From assembly GCA_927910985.1 (NCBI GenBank), contig CAKMOP010000016.1, positions 1 to 7,240 of the forward strand: a stretch of 7,240 nt of DNA, in the 5' to 3' direction. The DNA comes from an uncultured Porphyromonas sp. (GTDB lineage: Bacteria; Bacteroidota; Bacteroidia; Bacteroidales; Porphyromonadaceae). The translations under genes were made by a program, and so were the position numbers. Below are positions 1 through 6,883 of the stretch, piece after piece. A model generated the notes under the pieces. It made no database searches. It was not told the DNA's origin and saw nothing but the letters and a program-made list of their open reading frames with translations. The number at the start of each line of letters is the position of its first letter. The first letter of the stretch is position 1.

Positions 1-300
1 AGGATTGCACTTGCTGAGGGTGAGGGCAATGCGCTGCATTCGTGGGAAGGTGGCGAAGAGCCGCTCACTGATGCGCCCGACGACGTGCTCCAAAAGGCGT
101 GATGGAATAGCCATCTCTGCCTTGATGACCTCATAGACATCGGCATAGCTGATGGTCTCCTCCAGCTCATCTCGGTGTAGGCTCTCTGCTATATCTGCCC
201 AGAAGGAGAGCTCGACGATGAAGTGATTGCCGACTCTTTGCTCCTGAGCAAATACGCCGTGGTAGGCGTAGAATCGCATCTCGTGGAGGGTGATTTTCAT
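1..300 (-). CDS. folB: Dihydroneopterin aldolase, 3' end cut off by the window edge
   Basis: FolB converts 7,8-dihydroneopterin to 6-hydroxymethyl-dihydropterin and glycolaldehyde in cytoplasmic folate synthesis. The 100 residues visible follow the family from start to near end: the YAYHGV segment at residues 11-16 followed by QEQRVGN, the ISYADVYEVIK segment in the middle, PSRLLEHVVGRI with its conserved glutamate after it, and a final LSKCNP that matches the usual K-x-NPP close to the C terminus. Family members are about 115-125 residues, so only some 15-25 are missing. I chose the ATG at 300 because it places YAYHGV at the usual distance from the N terminus; an in-frame ATG at 315 would add MKIET and cannot be excluded. 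Neither has a clear Shine-Dalgarno sequence. The gene lies 54 bases (or 39 with the earlier start) after the transporter gene, and I see no clear promoter between them, so it may be co-transcribed. Confidence 0.92.
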   Translation of the reverse strand, partial: MKITLHEMRFYAYHGVFAQEQRVGNHFIVELSFWADIAESLHRDELEETISYADVYEVIKAEMAIPSRLLEHVVGRISERLFATFPRMQRIALTLSKCNP

Positions 301-354
301 TGTTTCGATCTTCATTGGCTTATTCGGGGAGTAAAGAGAATGAGTGATAATTGA

Positions 355-1269
355 TTAGGATAGGGTAGGCTCGATGTGTATGGCTACGTGAGTCGTCGCT
401 CCATATCGTGCGCGTAGCTCCTGTTCGATACGTAGGGTGATATGGTGGGCTTCAGCTACGCTCATACGTCCATCGACAAAGAGATCTATTTCGATAGCGT
501 AGCTTCCTCCGATACCTCGAGTGCGTAGGCGGTGGATGCCTTCGACGTGAGGGGTGGCGTAGATGATTTCTGTTATTTCTCCTTCGACAGAGGGGCTGAG
601 ACTTACTTCGGTCAGCTCGTCAAAGGCAGGGCGAAGTACGCTCCATCCCATTCTTACGATGAATAGGCTCACGATGCTTGCCGCCAGTGGCTCAAGGAAC
701 AGCCAATGATTCCCGAGGAAGATTGATCCCGAGATACCGAGGAGTACGGTGAGTAGCGTCAAGGTATCACTGCGGTGATCAAGGGCTTTGGCTTCGAGAG
801 CGGCGCTTTTGAGGCGCAGTGCCCATCGATGAGTATAGCGATGTAGGTAGAGCTTGATGAGGAGCGAGATGGAGGTGACGAGGAGCGTCCAACGACTGGG
901 CTGGGAGAGCACTTCTGTTCCTCGCCATAGTCCGAGGATGGTGCCGAGGCTTTGGTAGAGTAAGAGTAGTCCCACCCCCATCATTACGACCGCCATCACC
1001 ACCGAGGCCAGCGTCTCGAACTTCCCGTGTCCATAGTGGTGGTCGTGGTCTTTGGGCTTGCCGGAGATGCGGATGAAGATGAGCGCGATGATGTCGGTGA
1101 GGAAGTCGGAAATGGAGTTGATAGCTTCGGCGATCATCGCACTACTATGCCCAGCTATTCCGACGAAGAGCTTCAGTAGGACTAAGAAGGCATTCGAGGC
1201 ACTTCCGAGGAGTGTGACCCGAAGGATCTTCTTCGTTCGCTCGGAGTAGCTGCTCTTATTGGTGGGCAT
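355..1269 (-). CDS. Cation diffusion facilitator (CDF) family metal transporter
   Basis: CDF proteins are inner-membrane antiporters that export divalent metals such as Zn, Fe, Mn or Co. The 304-residue product has the family layout: about six membrane segments (roughly residues 17-37, 44-66, 87-108, 127-142, 169-185, 190-208) and a cytoplasmic C-terminal domain (about 215-304). The metal-site signatures are visible: N51-x3-D55 (NSISD) in the second segment, D164-x3-D168 (DHRSD) before the fifth, and a DHHYGHGKFE motif at 76-85. The usual zinc form is HxxxD, so an N/D and D/D set suggests manganese or iron rather than zinc; this is inference. The start at 1269 is chosen because family similarity begins there and AGGAG lies just upstream. 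The frame stays open to 1341, but those residues are hemG sequence in another frame. The gene overlaps the hemG stop by 14 bases, which suggests translational coupling. Confidence 0.9.
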   Translation of the reverse strand: MPTNKSSYSERTKKILRVTLLGSASNAFLVLLKLFVGIAGHSSAMIAEAINSISDFLTDIIALIFIRISGKPKDHDHHYGHGKFETLASVVMAVVMMGVGLLLLYQSLGTILGLWRGTEVLSQPSRWTLLVTSISLLIKLYLHRYTHRWALRLKSAALEAKALDHRSDTLTLLTVLLGISGSIFLGNHWLFLEPLAASIVSLFIVRMGWSVLRPAFDELTEVSLSPSVEGEITEIIYATPHVEGIHRLRTRGIGGSYAIEIDLFVDGRMSVAEAHHITLRIEQELRARYGATTHVAIHIEPTLS

Positions 1270-2671
1270 ATAGCTCCTGTTGGATGAGGCGCGCCAAGGC
1301 TTCCCCCTGCTTGATGCGGTCGGGGATGCCGATGCCGTCACGGATAGCTCCAGCTAAATGGAGGCCTGAGAAGCGATTCTCCAGCTCGGAGATGCGATTC
1401 AAGCGTGCTCCTGAGGAGGCTTCGTACTGAGGGATAGCCATCCGATGGCGGAAGATGTGAAAGAGATCAGGTGCTACGGTGATCCCGAGCAGGCGCTGGA
1501 GGCGCTCGCTTACAAGTGCCTCAATCTCTTCATCCGAGTAGTCGATGACTTCTGGTGCACGCATTCCCCCGAGGAAAATCGAGAGTAGTGTACCACCCTT
1601 AGGAGCACGATCAGCGAAGCAAGCCGAGGGATGAAGGATACCTAAGAGCTGGTGGTCTTCGTGCGAAGGCACTAAGCCTCCGAAGGCATAGAAGTGCGGA
1701 AGAGTAGTTGCGCGCATCCCCCACGTGACTTGGACGATGGGGCAGTAACGAAGGGAGGTAATTGGAGCGAGGTCTGTGGCGGAGAGGAAGGGGAGCAGGT
1801 CGCTGAGGGCTGGTGCAGGTACCGTCGTGATGAGGTGGCGTGCGCAGAGCGTCTGCGTACCTTCTTGTGTCGTGAAGCGTGCTTCATATAGTCCCTCTTC
1901 GGTACGTGTGATACGGCAGTCAGGAACTCCCAGAGAGAAGTGCTTCGTGCCTATGTGTGTAGCCAGTGCCTCCGTGAGACGGGAAAGACCGCCAGCGGTG
2001 GAGAAGATTTCCTTCGTTACACTCCGTGCCTCTTCGTCCTTGGGTTCGCGTGCTTTGGCGATAGCACCACGGATGAAGCTACCATATTGCTCCTCGAGAG
2101 CGTAGAGCTTAGGTAGGGCATAGCGTGTCACCAAGCGATGTGGATCGCCTGCATAGATACCTCCTATGAAGGGATCGACGGCATAGTCGAGGAAGCTCTT
2201 ACCCAGACGGCGCACGACAAGCTCTGCGATGGATTCGTCCTCGCTGCATCCTCGAGCGCGGAAGGGCTCGAGGAGGATGTTTAGCTTGTCTTTTAGGGTG
2301 AAGAGTGGTGTCCTTAGCCCCGCAAGAGGCGAAGCGGGTAGAGGAAGGAAGGTCTGTTGTTCTCCTTTCTTTTTCCCCATGCTCTTGAGGATGAGGCGAC
2401 AATTGGCTTCAGGAGAAGCAGTGCGCATCAAGTCGGGAAAGGCGGAGAAAAGACGTGGGACAGCAGCGTGGCTGATAATGCCTGTCGTAGGGCCTGATTC
2501 GTAGACGAAGCCCCCTTCGCGGTAGCTCTCGATGACGCCTCCCACACGATCCCTTTGCTCGATGAGGTGTAGGCTGAGCCCTGCCTTCTTGAGGTGCAAG
2601 GCTGTCGTGAGTCCAGTAAGACCCGCACCGATGATGAGTGCGTCCAGTGGATGGGAGGAGAGGGTATTCAT
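1256..2671 (-). CDS. hemG: Protoporphyrinogen oxidase, FAD-dependent (HemG/HemY type)
   Basis: This flavoenzyme oxidises protoporphyrinogen IX (or coproporphyrinogen III in some bacteria) to the porphyrin late in heme synthesis. The 471-residue product is full length for the oxygen-dependent PPOX family. Near the N terminus is the FAD dinucleotide-binding motif G15-A-G17-x2-G20, followed by a glutamate ending the second strand (LIEQRDRVGG). Close to the C terminus is the second FAD signature, GLHLAGAIRDGIGIPDRIKQG, where family members have a G-x-G-x-P-D core. I start at the ATG at 2671. The frame continues to a TTG at 2713, but that codon sits inside the predicted promoter -7 element and the extra residues do not resemble the family. 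Bacteroidota annotation usually calls this gene hemG although it is of the HemY/PPOX type, unrelated to the E. coli flavodoxin-like HemG. It is first in a likely operon with the CDF transporter. Confidence 0.93.
   Translation of the reverse strand: MNTLSSHPLDALIIGAGLTGLTTALHLKKAGLSLHLIEQRDRVGGVIESYREGGFVYESGPTTGIISHAAVPRLFSAFPDLMRTASPEANCRLILKSMGKKKGEQQTFLPLPASPLAGLRTPLFTLKDKLNILLEPFRARGCSEDESIAELVVRRLGKSFLDYAVDPFIGGIYAGDPHRLVTRYALPKLYALEEQYGSFIRGAIAKAREPKDEEARSVTKEIFSTAGGLSRLTEALATHIGTKHFSLGVPDCRITRTEEGLYEARFTTQEGTQTLCARHLITTVPAPALSDLLPFLSATDLAPITSLRYCPIVQVTWGMRATTLPHFYAFGGLVPSHEDHQLLGILHPSACFADRAPKGGTLLSIFLGGMRAPEVIDYSDEEIEALVSERLQRLLGITVAPDLFHIFRHRMAIPQYEASSGARLNRISELENRFSGLHLAGAIRDGIGIPDRIKQGEALARLIQQELYAHQ
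1273..1278 (-). promoter_or_regulatory. Possible ribosome binding site of the CDF gene
   Basis: On the coding strand the sequence AGGAGC ends four bases before the ATG at 1269. It supports that ATG over the upstream open frame. It lies inside the hemG coding sequence, so it may be coincidental, and most other starts in the window have no such motif. Confidence 0.4.
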
Positions 2672-2710
2672 TGTGCTGTATCGTGGGGCTATATCCTTGT
2701 AAATGCCAAG

Positions 2711-2718
2711 CAAAGATA
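2711..2718 (-). promoter_or_regulatory. Promoter -7 element ahead of hemG (Bacteroidota type)
   Basis: The coding strand reads TATCTTTG, an exact match to the Bacteroides primary sigma consensus TAnnTTTG. It lies 39 bases before the hemG ATG, leaving a leader of about 30 bases. No good TTTG -33 element is found about 20 bases further upstream, so the match rests on one box. Its position just past a stem-loop and ahead of the first gene of an operon fits. Confidence 0.5.
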
Positions 2719-2808
2719 AGGAACATAGAGAAGATACTCCTTGAATCTCTAAGGCAAAAGCGTGCGCTGAGGAAGCTTGTTTATCTCAGGTAGGGGCTTT
2801 AATGCAAG

Positions 2809-2842
2809 TTGCCCTATGACTTTGAGCAAGTCATAGGGGCAA
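2809..2842 (-). terminator. Stem-loop downstream of the TPM-domain gene, likely terminator
   Basis: The arms at 2809-2822 and 2828-2842 pair over 14 base pairs with one bulged base and a five-base loop. The hairpin begins 22 bases past the TPM stop codon. On the minus strand it is followed by a mixed sequence and not a clear T run, so it is a weak intrinsic terminator or a transcript-end stabiliser. The rest of the gap between the TPM gene and hemG (2672-2863) contains the promoter element and nothing else I can identify. Confidence 0.55.
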
Positions 2843-2863
2843 GAGGGATGAGGAATGGAGTGC

Positions 2864-4166
2864 TTACCATCCACCAGTGGCACCGCCACCACCAGATGAA
2901 CCTCCTCCGAAGCTACCTCCGCCCCAGCCTCCGCCATCAGAGAAGCCACCTCCACCACCACGGCGTCCTGCTCCGCTAAGTAGGGCATCGAGGAGTAAGA
3001 GCTTGGTCAGATTGTCTTGCTCGGACTGACGGCGGTGATCGCTGTGTGAACTATTACCACAGTGTAGACAGCGGAAGTGTAGACGCTCATACCGACCGCC
3101 CTGGAAGAGCTCACGATTCTCCAGGGTAACAGTGCGTGCTCCACACCGTTCGCAACACATCCACTGGTTGCTGAGGTCTCGACCTATACGCTCGGTGTAG
3201 TGGCAATGGGTGCAGCGATAGACGCTGTAGGTACGGGAGCCCACCTCCATCTCCTTCTGTTCGGCAGGCGTCAGGTATTTCCAGCCTTCGGATGCCGATA
3301 GGAGGGTCATCGTCTGCTGTCGGCACTGGGGGCAGAGGGTAGCACGTAGACGTACTGCATCCCGTATCCGACGAGCATAGAGGTGGCAGAGTAGCCCCAC
3401 GGGGAGACAAAGGATGTCGAGTAGGATGGGGTAAGTCTTACAGCGGGCTTCTACCTGCGTAAGTCGTGCTCGCGCCTCTTGGGGGGCATTCCGAGTGCGT
3501 AGCTCCTCTTCGCGTAAGCTGGAGAAAGCACTATAGCCTGCTGCAAGTACCGTGAGTGCGTAGAGGACGAGAAGAATCCTGGTAGGGAATTCTTCTGTCC
3601 CTTGTGCCGTCCTGCGGTCGGAGGTGTAGCCTTCGCCTTGGATTACTTGCCCTACGGCGATCACACCATTATATATAGCACCTTCATAATCCCCTTGACG
3701 CATCCGAGGCAGAATCTCTTGCCGCTGTATGCGACTGGCCAGTACATCAGGCAATATCCCCTTCGAGACCATAACCTGTCTCGAAGCGTACCTTGCGCTG
3801 GTCCATCACGATGAGGAGCAAGAGCCCATCATTGCGCGTCTTTGAGCCTATCCCCCATAGTCGGAAGAGGTCGGTCGAGAAGCTCTCTATATCTCGCTCT
3901 CCGATGCTGGGGAGGATGACCGTGACAAACTCGATTCCAGTTGTGCGACGTAGCTCGTAGAGGGCTGCGTCGATCTGCTCCCGTCCCTCGGGACTTACAT
4001 ATCCTTCAGGGTCAGAGAAGAGGCGAGTACTGTCGGTAGCAAAGACCTTCGGTACCAGCTCTGGAGTGTACGCCTTCCCTTCGCCCCACAGAGCGAGTGG
4101 AGCGAAGCAGAGGAGGGCGAGAAGGAATAGATGACGAAGGAGACGACGCATCCGATGCTCTGTCAT
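2864..4166 (-). pseudogene. TPM-domain (YgcG-like) membrane protein with zinc ribbons and glycine-rich tail; frame broken
   Basis: The gene appears in two frames, 4166 to about 3761 and then about 3758 to 2864, which join at a GGGG run (3758-3761) inside the TPM domain. The first frame reads GYGLEG then DIA-stop at 3747; the second continues with ILPDVLASRI, as the family does. Removing one G gives a protein of about 433 residues: a signal peptide (RMRRLLRHLF then a leucine-rich core ending near residue 28), a TPM domain (about 46-178), membrane segments near 197-214 and 246-264, four CxxC pairs (278-281, 318-321, 338-341, 366-369) suggesting two zinc ribbons, and a glycine-rich tail ending GGATGGW (398-433), typical of TPM proteins. 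TPM proteins have varied roles, including photosystem II repair in plants and phosphatase activity in some; the function here is unknown. The gene lies 16 bases after lemA. It may be intact in life if the extra G is a sequencing error. A start at 4151 is also possible. Confidence 0.85.
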
Positions 4167-4182
4167 AGGTCTGATGAAGGGC

Positions 4183-4779
4183 TTACTTGCCTGTCGAGAA
4201 GTCTACGGTAGGCGCTACTTCGCTCCCAGCCTGAGCCGTGAAGTAAGGACGTTCGCGGAAGCCCGTGATCCCAGCGATGATGACCGTGGGGAACTTGTTA
4301 CGCTTCGTGTTGTATTCCTGAGCTGCGTTGTTGAAGTCACGACGTGCCGTGGCGATGCGGTTTTCTGTTCCTTCGAGTTGCTTCGAAAGATCGAGGAACT
4401 GCTCATTGGCCTTCAGGTCGGGATACTTCTCTGCTACGACCAAGAGGCGAGAGAGAGCCGAAGAGAGGGCATCTTGGCTCTGCTGGAAGCGCTTCAATGT
4501 AGCCTCGTCCATATCGCTGGCATTGATGGTCGTTGAGGTCGCCTTGCTACGTGCGGTGATGACCCCTTCGAGGGTCTCACGCTCGTGTGTGGCGTAGCCC
4601 TTGACGACATTCACTAAGTTAGGGATGAGATCGCTACGGCGCTGGTACTGGTTTTCTACTTGGCTCCATTGGCTCTTGACGTTTTGGTCGATGTCCACGA
4701 GCCCGTTGTACTTGGAGATTCCCCAGAGAGCGAGGAGGGCGAGGATGACTACGGGGATGACCCACTTAGGGAGTTTCAT
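4183..4779 (-). CDS. lemA: LemA family membrane protein
   Basis: The 198-residue product matches LemA along its full length. A short N-terminal stretch (MKLPKW) precedes one membrane segment at about residues 7-23. The hallmark region follows: YNGLVDIDQNVKSQWSQVEN, then QRRSDLIPNLVNVVKGYATHE. The remainder is helical, with DLKANEQF and NKFPTVIIAG segments common in the family. By analogy the N terminus is outside or in the membrane and the helical body faces one side. The cellular role is poorly defined; lemA is frequently next to TPM/YgcG genes or metalloprotease genes, and here it precedes a TPM gene by 16 bases, so the two are almost certainly co-transcribed. No Shine-Dalgarno sequence is seen before the ATG at 4779. 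A promoter must lie in the upstream gap unless transcription reads through from recN. Confidence 0.95.
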   Translation of the reverse strand: MKLPKWVIPVVILALLALWGISKYNGLVDIDQNVKSQWSQVENQYQRRSDLIPNLVNVVKGYATHERETLEGVITARSKATSTTINASDMDEATLKRFQQSQDALSSALSRLLVVAEKYPDLKANEQFLDLSKQLEGTENRIATARRDFNNAAQEYNTKRNKFPTVIIAGITGFRERPYFTAQAGSEVAPTVDFSTGK

Positions 4780-4845
4780 TGCTTACGAATTGTTTAGAGC
4801 TGTCCTGTGAGTAGGAGATTCCGTGCTTGGACAGCGAGGTTAGAG

Positions 4846-4876
4846 AATAAATATCGCTTGATGCACTTGCCACAAA
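4846..4876 (-). promoter_or_regulatory. Weak candidate promoter for lemA
   Basis: On the coding strand a TTTG at 4873-4876 (possible -33 box) is separated by 19 bases from TATTTATT at 4846-4853, a poor match to TAnnTTTG with two mismatches. The spacing is right for a Bacteroidota promoter, but the -7 box is weak. It would give a leader of about 60 bases. Confidence 0.2.
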
Positions 4877-4887
4877 GACTATGCCAA

Positions 4888-4924
4888 GGTACATAAAACG
4901 GCGGACTTTCCCTCTCGCTGTACC
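4888..4924. repeat. Inverted repeat GGTACA/TGTACC
   Basis: Arms at 4888-4893 and 4919-4924 are exact reverse complements separated by 25 bases. This could be a stem-loop in a lemA leader or a small RNA, or a spaced operator. A match of this length can arise by chance. Confidence 0.3.
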
Positions 4925-4933
4925 GCAATCATT

Positions 4934-4966
4934 GATCAGATGCAGAAGGGACGCGCCTCGCTGATC
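4934..4966. repeat. Inverted repeat GATCAG/CTGATC
   Basis: Arms at 4934-4939 and 4961-4966 are exact reverse complements with a 21-base spacer. It lies next to the GGTACA repeat, so the two could form consecutive stem-loops in one RNA. No function is evident. Confidence 0.3.
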
Positions 4967-5059
4967 CCCTTGGTCGGGTGCGGCGAATATGGGTGAAGTG
5001 CTCTTTTGATTGGGTGCTAAGTCTCCGTTCCTCCTGTGGAATGTGATGATTCCTCTCAA

Positions 5060-5088
5060 GGAAAGCGAGCTTTCCACCCGTTGGAAAG
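5060..5088. repeat. Overlapping, mutually exclusive stem-loops
   Basis: A central CTTTCC (5070-5075) can pair with GGAAAG on its left (5060-5065) or with GGAAAG on its right (5083-5088). The left pairing can extend to 7 bp (5060-5066 with 5069-5075, two-base loop), and the right pairing is 7 bp (5070-5076 with 5082-5088, five-base loop). Only one can form at a time. The layout resembles an attenuator, but no leader transcript or terminator tract is established. Confidence 0.35.
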
Positions 5089-5129
5089 GAGGCTATTGCC
5101 CTTGCTGTTTCTTGCTGGGAGTGTACGAA

Positions 5130-5167
5130 AGAGGCTGCATCAAGATGAATCACTTGATGCAGCCTCT
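5130..5167 (-). terminator. Stem-loop terminator downstream of recN
   Basis: Arms at 5130-5144 and 5153-5167 form a perfect 15-bp stem with an eight-base loop (5145-5152). It begins 30 bases after the recN stop codon and is followed on the minus strand by a short T tract (TTTCGT). It likely ends the porD-recN transcript and isolates lemA from it. Confidence 0.75.
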
Positions 5168-5197
5168 CGGGTGTGGGAGCTCGACGTCGGAGCAGGC

Positions 5198-6867
5198 TTA
5201 GCCTTGTGCCGTCTCTAAGAGGGCTTGTGCTGCTGCGCGTGTGACTTCGGTGAGCTTGCTACCGCTCTGCATACGTGCGATTTCGTCGATACGCTCCTTA
5301 GTGTCGAGGTGTCGGATGTAGCTTCGGGTGCTTTCTTCGCCGTGCTCCTTGTAGATGTAGAAGTGGTCTTCGCCCGCCGCTGCGATTTGAGGAAGGTGCG
5401 TCACAGCCAGGACCTGCATACTCTGTCCCATACGGCGCAGTATCGTGGCGATGCGCTCGGCCGTCTCGCCCGATACGCCCGTGTCGATCTCGTCAAAGAT
5501 GATGGTCGGGAGGCTACGGCGGTCTGCGATGAGTGCTTTGAGGGCGAGCATCAGACGAGATATTTCCCCACCAGAGGCGATGTCAGCGACAGGCTCGGGC
5601 TCAATCTCCTTGTTGGCCGAGAAGAGGAACGTGATGTGATCAAGCCCTAAAAGGGTGGGGGTGCTGTGGGCCTCCTGGCGGATAAGGAAGCGCACGTGTG
5701 GCATCCCTAACTCTTGCAGGGTAGCGATGAGGGCACGCTCTATGGCGCGAGCAGCTTCGGAGCGTGTCTTACTGAGGGCTGCTCCGAGTCGTAGAACTTC
5801 TGCCTTTCGAGCTTGGAGCGCCGTGGAGAGTGCAGTAAGATGCTCGTCCGAAGAGTTGATCTGCTCGAGGCGGTTAGAGAGGTCGTCACGTAGCTTGATC
5901 AGTTCGTCGCAAGTCGTCAGACTATGCTTGTGAAGTAGCCCACGAAGGAGGTCTAAGCGTGCCTCTACCTTCGCCAGACGCTTGGGGCTGAAGGTTACTT
6001 CCTCCGCTTCATCGCTCATCGTGCTGGCCAAGTCCTGGAGCTCAATACGTGCGCTCTCCAGTCGCTCGCACCACTCGACAGCAGGCGTGTGGTAGCGGCG
6101 GATGCTCTCGACTGCGCGTAGGGCGTGGAAGAGGGCAGGCAAGGCACCACGATCATCATCTTCGAGAGCGGAGGCGGCACCACTGAGTTCGTCACGAATC
6201 TCTTGGGCGTGCGAGAGCTGGCGCTCCTCTTCTTCGAGGGCCTCCAGTTCGCCCGATTCGACTTCAGCTTCTTCGAGCTGGTCGTATTGGAACTGTAGGT
6301 AATCCTGCTCACGGCGTAGGTCTTCTGCCTCTTGGCACGCCTCTTCGTAGGCTCGCTGCTCACTGCGGAAGGTGCGGAAGGTAGCTTGATACTCTTCGAG
6401 CAGGGATAATTCTCCGCTATAGAGGTCGAGGACGGAGAGCTGGAAGCCTGCATCTCCGAGGAGGAGGTTTTTGTGCTGGGAGTGGATGTCGATGAGGTAT
6501 TCACTCAGTCGCTTGAGGAGCTGAAGCGAGGCAGGGGTGTCGTTGACAAAAGCACGGCTTTTACCCTTGGCCGTGATCTCACGGCGTACGATACATTCCT
6601 CTCGTTCGCTGTCGATATCTTCTTCCTCGAGCCAATAGCCCCGACGGCAGCATCTAAGTGCGTGAAGTGGGCTTCGATGATGCATCGATCGGCTCCGGGG
6701 CGAATGGTGGAGCTGTCGGCACGCTGCCCCATCAAGAGGGCAATAGCTCCGAGGATGATACTCTTACCAGCCCCCGTCTCACCCGTGATGACGGAGAAGT
6801 GGGGCGTGAACTGGATGGTCAGCTCGTCAATGAGCACAAAGTTCCGAATGCTGAGACTCTGAAGCAT
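5198..6867 (-). pseudogene. recN: DNA repair protein RecN; frame broken near the N terminus
   Basis: RecN is an SMC-like ATPase that acts in double-strand break repair by recombination. The gene appears in two frames. The first (from ATG 6867) carries MLQSLSIRNF, the Walker A motif GETGAGKS (residues 29-36) and family sequence to about residue 76. The second carries the rest, from YWLEEEDID to the stop at 5198. They meet at a GGGG run (6639-6642); one added G would restore a protein of about 556 residues, close to the 553 of E. coli RecN. The second part has VNDTPASLQ and IDIHSQHKNLLLGD, a long coiled-coil-rich middle, the ABC signature SGGEISR (about 432-438), Walker B TIIFDEID (about 455-462) and the switch histidine in VTHLPQIAA (about 491). 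As given, translation from 6867 would stop at 6505 with 120 residues, lacking the signature and Walker B. All catalytic motifs are otherwise intact, so a sequencing error or very recent mutation is likely. It follows porD by 16 bases. Confidence 0.92.
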
Positions 6868-6883
6868 AACTAAGCAAGGGGGA

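Larger units (their letters stand above)
4780..5129. other. Gap of about 350 bases without a recognisable gene, between the recN terminator and lemA
   Basis: No open frame here resembles a protein; a 103-codon minus-strand frame (5077-4766) runs into lemA in another frame and looks like chance. The stretch must hold the lemA promoter. It contains three inverted repeats, listed separately. I looked for tRNA, SRP RNA and tmRNA landmarks and found none. A structured leader or a small RNA is possible but unproven. Confidence 0.6.

Noticed and set aside
1270..1341. Longer CDF protein starting at 1341
   Set aside because: The added residues (TASASPTASSRG and so on) are hemG codons read in another frame and do not match CDF proteins; the ATG at 1269 has a better context.
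1776..2105. Plus-strand open frame of 109 codons inside hemG
   Set aside because: It is antisense to a well-supported enzyme gene, has no family resemblance, and overlapping plus-strand frames here reflect base composition.
2866..2965. Glycine-codon tract as a tandem DNA repeat or phase-variable element
   Set aside because: It encodes the glycine-rich tail normal for TPM proteins, and the codon units are irregular, not exact repeats.
2749..2988. Minus-strand open frame of 79 codons over the TPM gene end
   Set aside because: It overlaps the glycine-rich tail in another frame and crosses the terminator hairpin; its valine/alanine/glutamate-rich product is a frame-shifted reading of glycine codons.
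3747..3772. Programmed +1 frameshift in the TPM gene
   Set aside because: GGGG would allow slippage, but there is no stop or rare codon next to it, and the neighbouring recN break goes the other way at a similar run, which fits sequence error better.
4766..5077. Minus-strand open frame of 103 codons ahead of lemA
   Set aside because: It overlaps the lemA start in another frame, and its translation shows no signal peptide, domain or familiar motif.
5225..5650. Plus-strand open frame of 141 codons opposite recN
   Set aside because: It lies antisense to the conserved RecN ATPase domain, and its cysteine-rich translation looks like a shadow of that domain's codons.
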